Source: Bradyrhizobium sp. (lineage in GTDB: Bacteria; Pseudomonadota; Alphaproteobacteria; Rhizobiales; Xanthobacteraceae). Taken from it: a stretch of DNA of 64,000 nucleotides. The position numbers were made by a program, and so were the translations under genes. The DNA is taken from positions 47,624-111,623 of the forward strand of contig NZ_DAIDJE010000046.1 of NCBI RefSeq assembly GCF_027451485.1. Reading direction: 5' to 3'. The notes beneath the pieces are model-generated. The model was not told where the DNA came from. It did not search any database and saw nothing but the letters and a program-made list of their open reading frames with translations. This document shows, piece after piece, positions 61,836 through 64,000 of this stretch. The first letter of the stretch is position 1, and each line of letters opens with the position of its first letter.

Positions 61836-61853
61836 GTTTTGGCGGCTGAATAC
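61819..61853. repeat. Inverted repeat flanking the tRNA anticodon loop
   Basis: GTATTCAGC (61819-61827) and GCTGAATAC (61845-61853) are perfect inverted repeats with 17 bases between, centred on the anticodon loop of the tRNA fragment. Such arms are typical core binding sites of integrases that recombine in the anticodon loop. Confidence 0.55.
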
Positions 61854-62007
61854 TTTCAACGGCCATTTGGACAAATAAGCCCTTAAACGCTCACTGAGCG
61901 TAAATTGCTTTTTCGGCCTGTCAAAACGCCCCTCCCATTGCGCCGCCGCGCGCCCGGTGCCAGACATCAACCAGCCGGATTTAACGCACCAACGCGAGCC
62001 GCGCTGC

Positions 62008-62235
62008 ATGCCCGATCCCGCCGACCAGACCGCCGATTTCGCTCGTCAGCAGTATCGCCGCATCCGCCGCCGCGCCGATAAGCATTTCCGCGAGCGCGCC
62101 AAGCAGCGACGTGAATGGGCGGAACGCGACAGCCATGGCGCGGCCAGCGATGTCAGGGTGATCGATGTGGCGACTGGCGAGGTGGTCGAGATCATAAACC
62201 CTGATGCTATTTCAAATTCAGGAACTACTATCTAG
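62008..62235 (+). CDS. Basic hypothetical protein near island boundary
   Basis: The protein (75 aa) is arginine-rich in its first half (RQQYRRIRRRADKHFRERAK) and ends IDVATGEVVEIINPD. Not recognised. The ATG at 62008 has only a weak ribosome-binding site; the upstream frame to 61957 is possible. It overlaps the convergent gene at 62218 by 18 bases. Confidence 0.45.
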   Translation: MPDPADQTADFARQQYRRIRRRADKHFRERAKQRREWAERDSHGAASDVRVIDVATGEVVEIINPDAISNSGTTI

Positions 62236-62889
62236 CCCGACGATTTGCACAAGGAGGCGACGCGCGGCAGCATTCAACTTGCTTTGCGCTAAACTCGTCG
62301 CATTTAATCGGTCTTCATATCCTGACGTGTAGGCGTCGAAATGAAACTGACGTTTGGCCAAATCGTCTCTGCTTTGAATCACATTCGTGGCTAAACTTGA
62401 ACCCGCAAGCTTGTGTTGCCGGTGCGCAAGAGCGTAATCAAAAATTTCAGTTTGCAATTCGGGAAAATAAAGAGCCCCGATGGTCTCCATTTCCCCGACG
62501 GGATCACGCTCGGTGCTCACCACGCCTTCGATTGAAATGTGACGAAAACGGTCGGCAAACGCGTCACATTCGTGCATTTTTGCGAGTAATTCTTCCAGTT
62601 TTATTCTTCTCGTGTTTTTCCACTCGCGAGCGGCCCAATCTTTCTGTCCGACCTCCGCTTTGATGTTCTCCACCAATTCGGTGTTTTCGCGCAGCTGAAG
62701 TTTGAGGCTGTCGAAATCTGCTCGCGTTGCGAGATTTTTTCCTTTCGTCCTCAGATACTCGCTGACAAACACTGCGATCCCAGCACTCACAGCCACGATT
62801 AGCACCTGAATTGCCCATTGCCACCACTCAGGGTGAGGACTGTGCTTTGCAAGCTCAGCAGCGATCATTTGGATTGTCTCAGCATCCAT
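62218..62889 (-). CDS. Membrane-anchored hypothetical protein with coiled coil
   Basis: The 223-aa protein has one N-terminal transmembrane segment (WWQWAIQVLIVAVSAGIAVFV) followed by a coiled-coil-like stretch (ADFDSLKLQLRENTELVENI) and a helical cytosolic domain. Its lower G+C content than the flanking metabolic genes fits recent acquisition. Function unknown; such proteins occur among accessory-island genes. Confidence 0.65.
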   Translation of the reverse strand: MDAETIQMIAAELAKHSPHPEWWQWAIQVLIVAVSAGIAVFVSEYLRTKGKNLATRADFDSLKLQLRENTELVENIKAEVGQKDWAAREWKNTRRIKLEELLAKMHECDAFADRFRHISIEGVVSTERDPVGEMETIGALYFPELQTEIFDYALAHRQHKLAGSSLATNVIQSRDDLAKRQFHFDAYTSGYEDRLNATSLAQSKLNAAARRLLVQIVGLDSSS

Positions 62890-62985
62890 AGATTAAACTC
62901 ATTATCGAAGAAGCAAATGACGTGAGCATGTCGGCAATGGGGTAACCACTGCCGACACGATTCGTGGATTTTAGCGAACGAATTT

Positions 62986-63204
62986 TTACGCTATACGCCC
63001 CAGACGCCGCGCCGCTTCTTCACGACTGCCGACGTGCGTCACCTCATTGAGCACATCGCTGACGCGACCTGAGTTGATGACATAAGCTGCTGCGATCTCA
63101 TGTTGAAACTGCCCGGCCCATTGACGCAGCCAAACATCAACAGCTTCTTCGAAGGTGAACTTGGTTTTTCGAGGTTGGTTGTCTTGTACGATGCGGTCAG
63201 CCAA
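62986..63204 (-). CDS. Small HTH-like protein with TTG start
   Basis: The 72-aa protein contains FEEAVDVWLRQWAGQFQHEI followed by VINSGRVSDVLNEVTHVGS, which resembles the small helix-turn-helix proteins of phage and integrative elements. The TTG at 63204 has GAGGAG six bases upstream and lies where the conserved part begins; a longer in-frame reading to 63378 has no such site. It probably belongs to the accessory region. Confidence 0.6.
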   Translation of the reverse strand: MADRIVQDNQPRKTKFTFEEAVDVWLRQWAGQFQHEIAAAYVINSGRVSDVLNEVTHVGSREEAARRLGRIA

Positions 63205-63509
63205 GTTAGGCTCCTCATGTGGTTGATCGGGAGACACAAAGCGCTCCCTGTTGAGGGACCACGGAAAGCCGAGCCGCCCTAGACAAGTGTGCTCGGCTTT
63301 TCCATGCCCCGAGTTAGTTGCCTTCAAATCGGCCCGCTCGGGGGGCCACAAAGTGGCGCGGATGACGTCCAAGCACAAGGGATGCGCGCCGCCGTTCCCA
63401 ACTTATGAGCCAAATTTTTCAGGCACAGCGGGTCATGCATTATGACTGCTGCGTCCCTTGGCAGGGGAGTTACATTTCCGCAAAAATAATGGCTTGCAGC
63501 GACGCTGTG

Positions 63510-63890
63510 TCAGCGGTGTGCCAAATTAGCGATGGCCAACGACAGATTTCCAACGCCCGATCGCTTCCGCTCTCTCGCCATCCGCCGCACATCATCAGCA
63601 CCAAGACATGGCCGCAACTCGACCAGCAGCGATTGCGCGAACGCCGTCGCATCGCCATTGAAATGACGGTCGCGAAAGATCGCATCCATCGTCCGCAGCT
63701 CGATCCATGCCGCCAGTGCCTCAGAGCTGAGCAGGTGGCGCAGCGCGATCAATGCAGCCTGCAATTCGATCGGGATATTTTTTGCTGATGCGGCCAACGC
63801 CCGTACTTGCTCGGGGCAGCCTCGTGCGTAGCGGCGGGTATGGCGGCGCAAGATCGCGGCGGTGATGTTGAAGGGTTTGCAGCGGGACAT
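63510..63890 (-). CDS. Hypothetical protein of the accessory region
   Basis: The 126-aa protein is basic and helical (MSRCKPFNITAAILRRHTRR, ..., LVELRPCLGADDVRRMARER). No domain is recognised and there is no signal peptide. It is the last complete gene in the window, followed by about 110 bases with no supported gene. Confidence 0.5.
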   Translation of the reverse strand: MSRCKPFNITAAILRRHTRRYARGCPEQVRALAASAKNIPIELQAALIALRHLLSSEALAAWIELRTMDAIFRDRHFNGDATAFAQSLLVELRPCLGADDVRRMARERKRSGVGNLSLAIANLAHR

Positions 63891-64000
63891 GGCAGTGTCT
63901 TTCGTGTTTGCGCGTTCGTCCCGCCACGCACTCGTATTTTAACTCAAGCGCTCGAGCTAAGGAAGCGGCCCACACCTCGCATCGAACAGCGCGCCCCACT

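Larger units (their letters stand above)
61489..62007. other. Intergenic region holding a tRNA 3' fragment
   Basis: The 519-bp stretch contains no supported coding gene. An open frame at 61540-61878 includes the tRNA fragment and is spurious. The only clear element is the tRNA-Gly 3' half at 61791-61835. Confidence 0.6.

Noticed and set aside
61791..61865. Intact tRNA-Gly gene
   Set aside because: The D-arm and 5' acceptor strand are missing, so only the 3' half is present.
61540..61878. Open frame of 112 aa over the tRNA fragment
   Set aside because: It reads through the tRNA 3' half (GEGNRTLVFS-type translation typical of tRNA) and has no ribosome-binding site.
1..64000. CRISPR array, rRNA operon or insertion sequence
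   Set aside because: No regularly spaced repeats, rRNA-like blocks or transposase genes with terminal repeats were seen in any part of the window.

Overview
The window looks like a chromosomal segment of an alphaproteobacterium of the order Hyphomicrobiales, probably Bradyrhizobium-like or Hyphomicrobium-like. The evidence is its high G+C content, Rhizobiales-style acyl-CoA and beta-keto acid catabolism genes, FixK/FNR-type boxes, and a sulfur-oxidising heterodisulfide-reductase-like (sHdr) locus of the kind known from Hyphomicrobium. The genus is an inference; no rRNA or housekeeping marker is present.

Layout. (1) 1-13.6 kb is ordinary metabolism: a histidine phosphatase cut by the left edge, an SDR dehydrogenase, a MetE-like protein, a Tat-exported amidohydrolase, an APH-type phosphotransferase and acyl-CoA dehydrogenase facing a TetR regulator, a BKACE enzyme, and several hypotheticals. 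(2) 13.7-20.8 kb is a six-gene hydrogenase-4/complex-I-like cluster (hyfBCEFGI order) whose large subunit has lost all four NiFe-binding cysteines, so it is an Ehr-type complex and not a hydrogenase. (3) 21-29.7 kb is a set of stress and nucleotide-salvage genes: DUF2267, a dienelactone-hydrolase-like protein, PolX, nicotinate phosphoribosyltransferase, a phosphoribosyltransferase, an APH-like kinase, PRPP synthetase, a ribosome-hibernation factor with a cold-shock domain, and a frameshifted flavin reductase. FNR/FixK boxes (TTGAT-N4-ATCAA) sit about 40-65 bp ahead of several start codons, which points to an oxygen-responsive regulon.

(4) 30-53.7 kb is the centrepiece. A leftward run of about 20 closely packed genes carries a cytosolic DsrE-like protein, sHdrC1-B1-A-hyp-C2-B2, an uncharacterised 157-aa protein, the lipoate-binding protein LbpA, a YeiH exporter, DsrE3, TusA, a periplasmic rhodanese, a SoxX domain fused to a three-haem cytochrome c, SoxA, a SoxK-like protein, SoxY, SoxZ and SoxB. 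SoxCD is absent. This fits thiosulfate being loaded on SoxYZ in the periplasm and the sulfane sulfur being carried by Rhd/TusA/DsrE to sHdr-LbpA in the cytoplasm. Facing it rightwards are the genes that lipoylate LbpA: two radical-SAM LipS-type proteins, a LipT-type flavoprotein and a lipoate ligase Lpl(AB). The ligase carries an unusual C-terminal alpha/beta-hydrolase domain. An inactive-looking glutamine amidotransferase lies between the two arms. An ArsR repressor (sHdrR/SoxR type) and a FadL-like outer-membrane protein close the locus. Perfect ATTC-N8-GAAT operators lie ahead of the sHdr run and between arsR and fadL.

(5) 53.8-61.5 kb is a copper/silver-type CusBA efflux cluster with a Met-rich Spy-like protein, a FixH-like protein, small cysteine/methionine-rich proteins and a DUF4396 protein, again with FNR/FixK boxes. 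(6) 61.5-64 kb is accessory DNA. The 3' half of tRNA-Gly(TCC) at 61791-61835 marks a probable integration site, followed by four hypotheticals including a small HTH protein with a TTG start.
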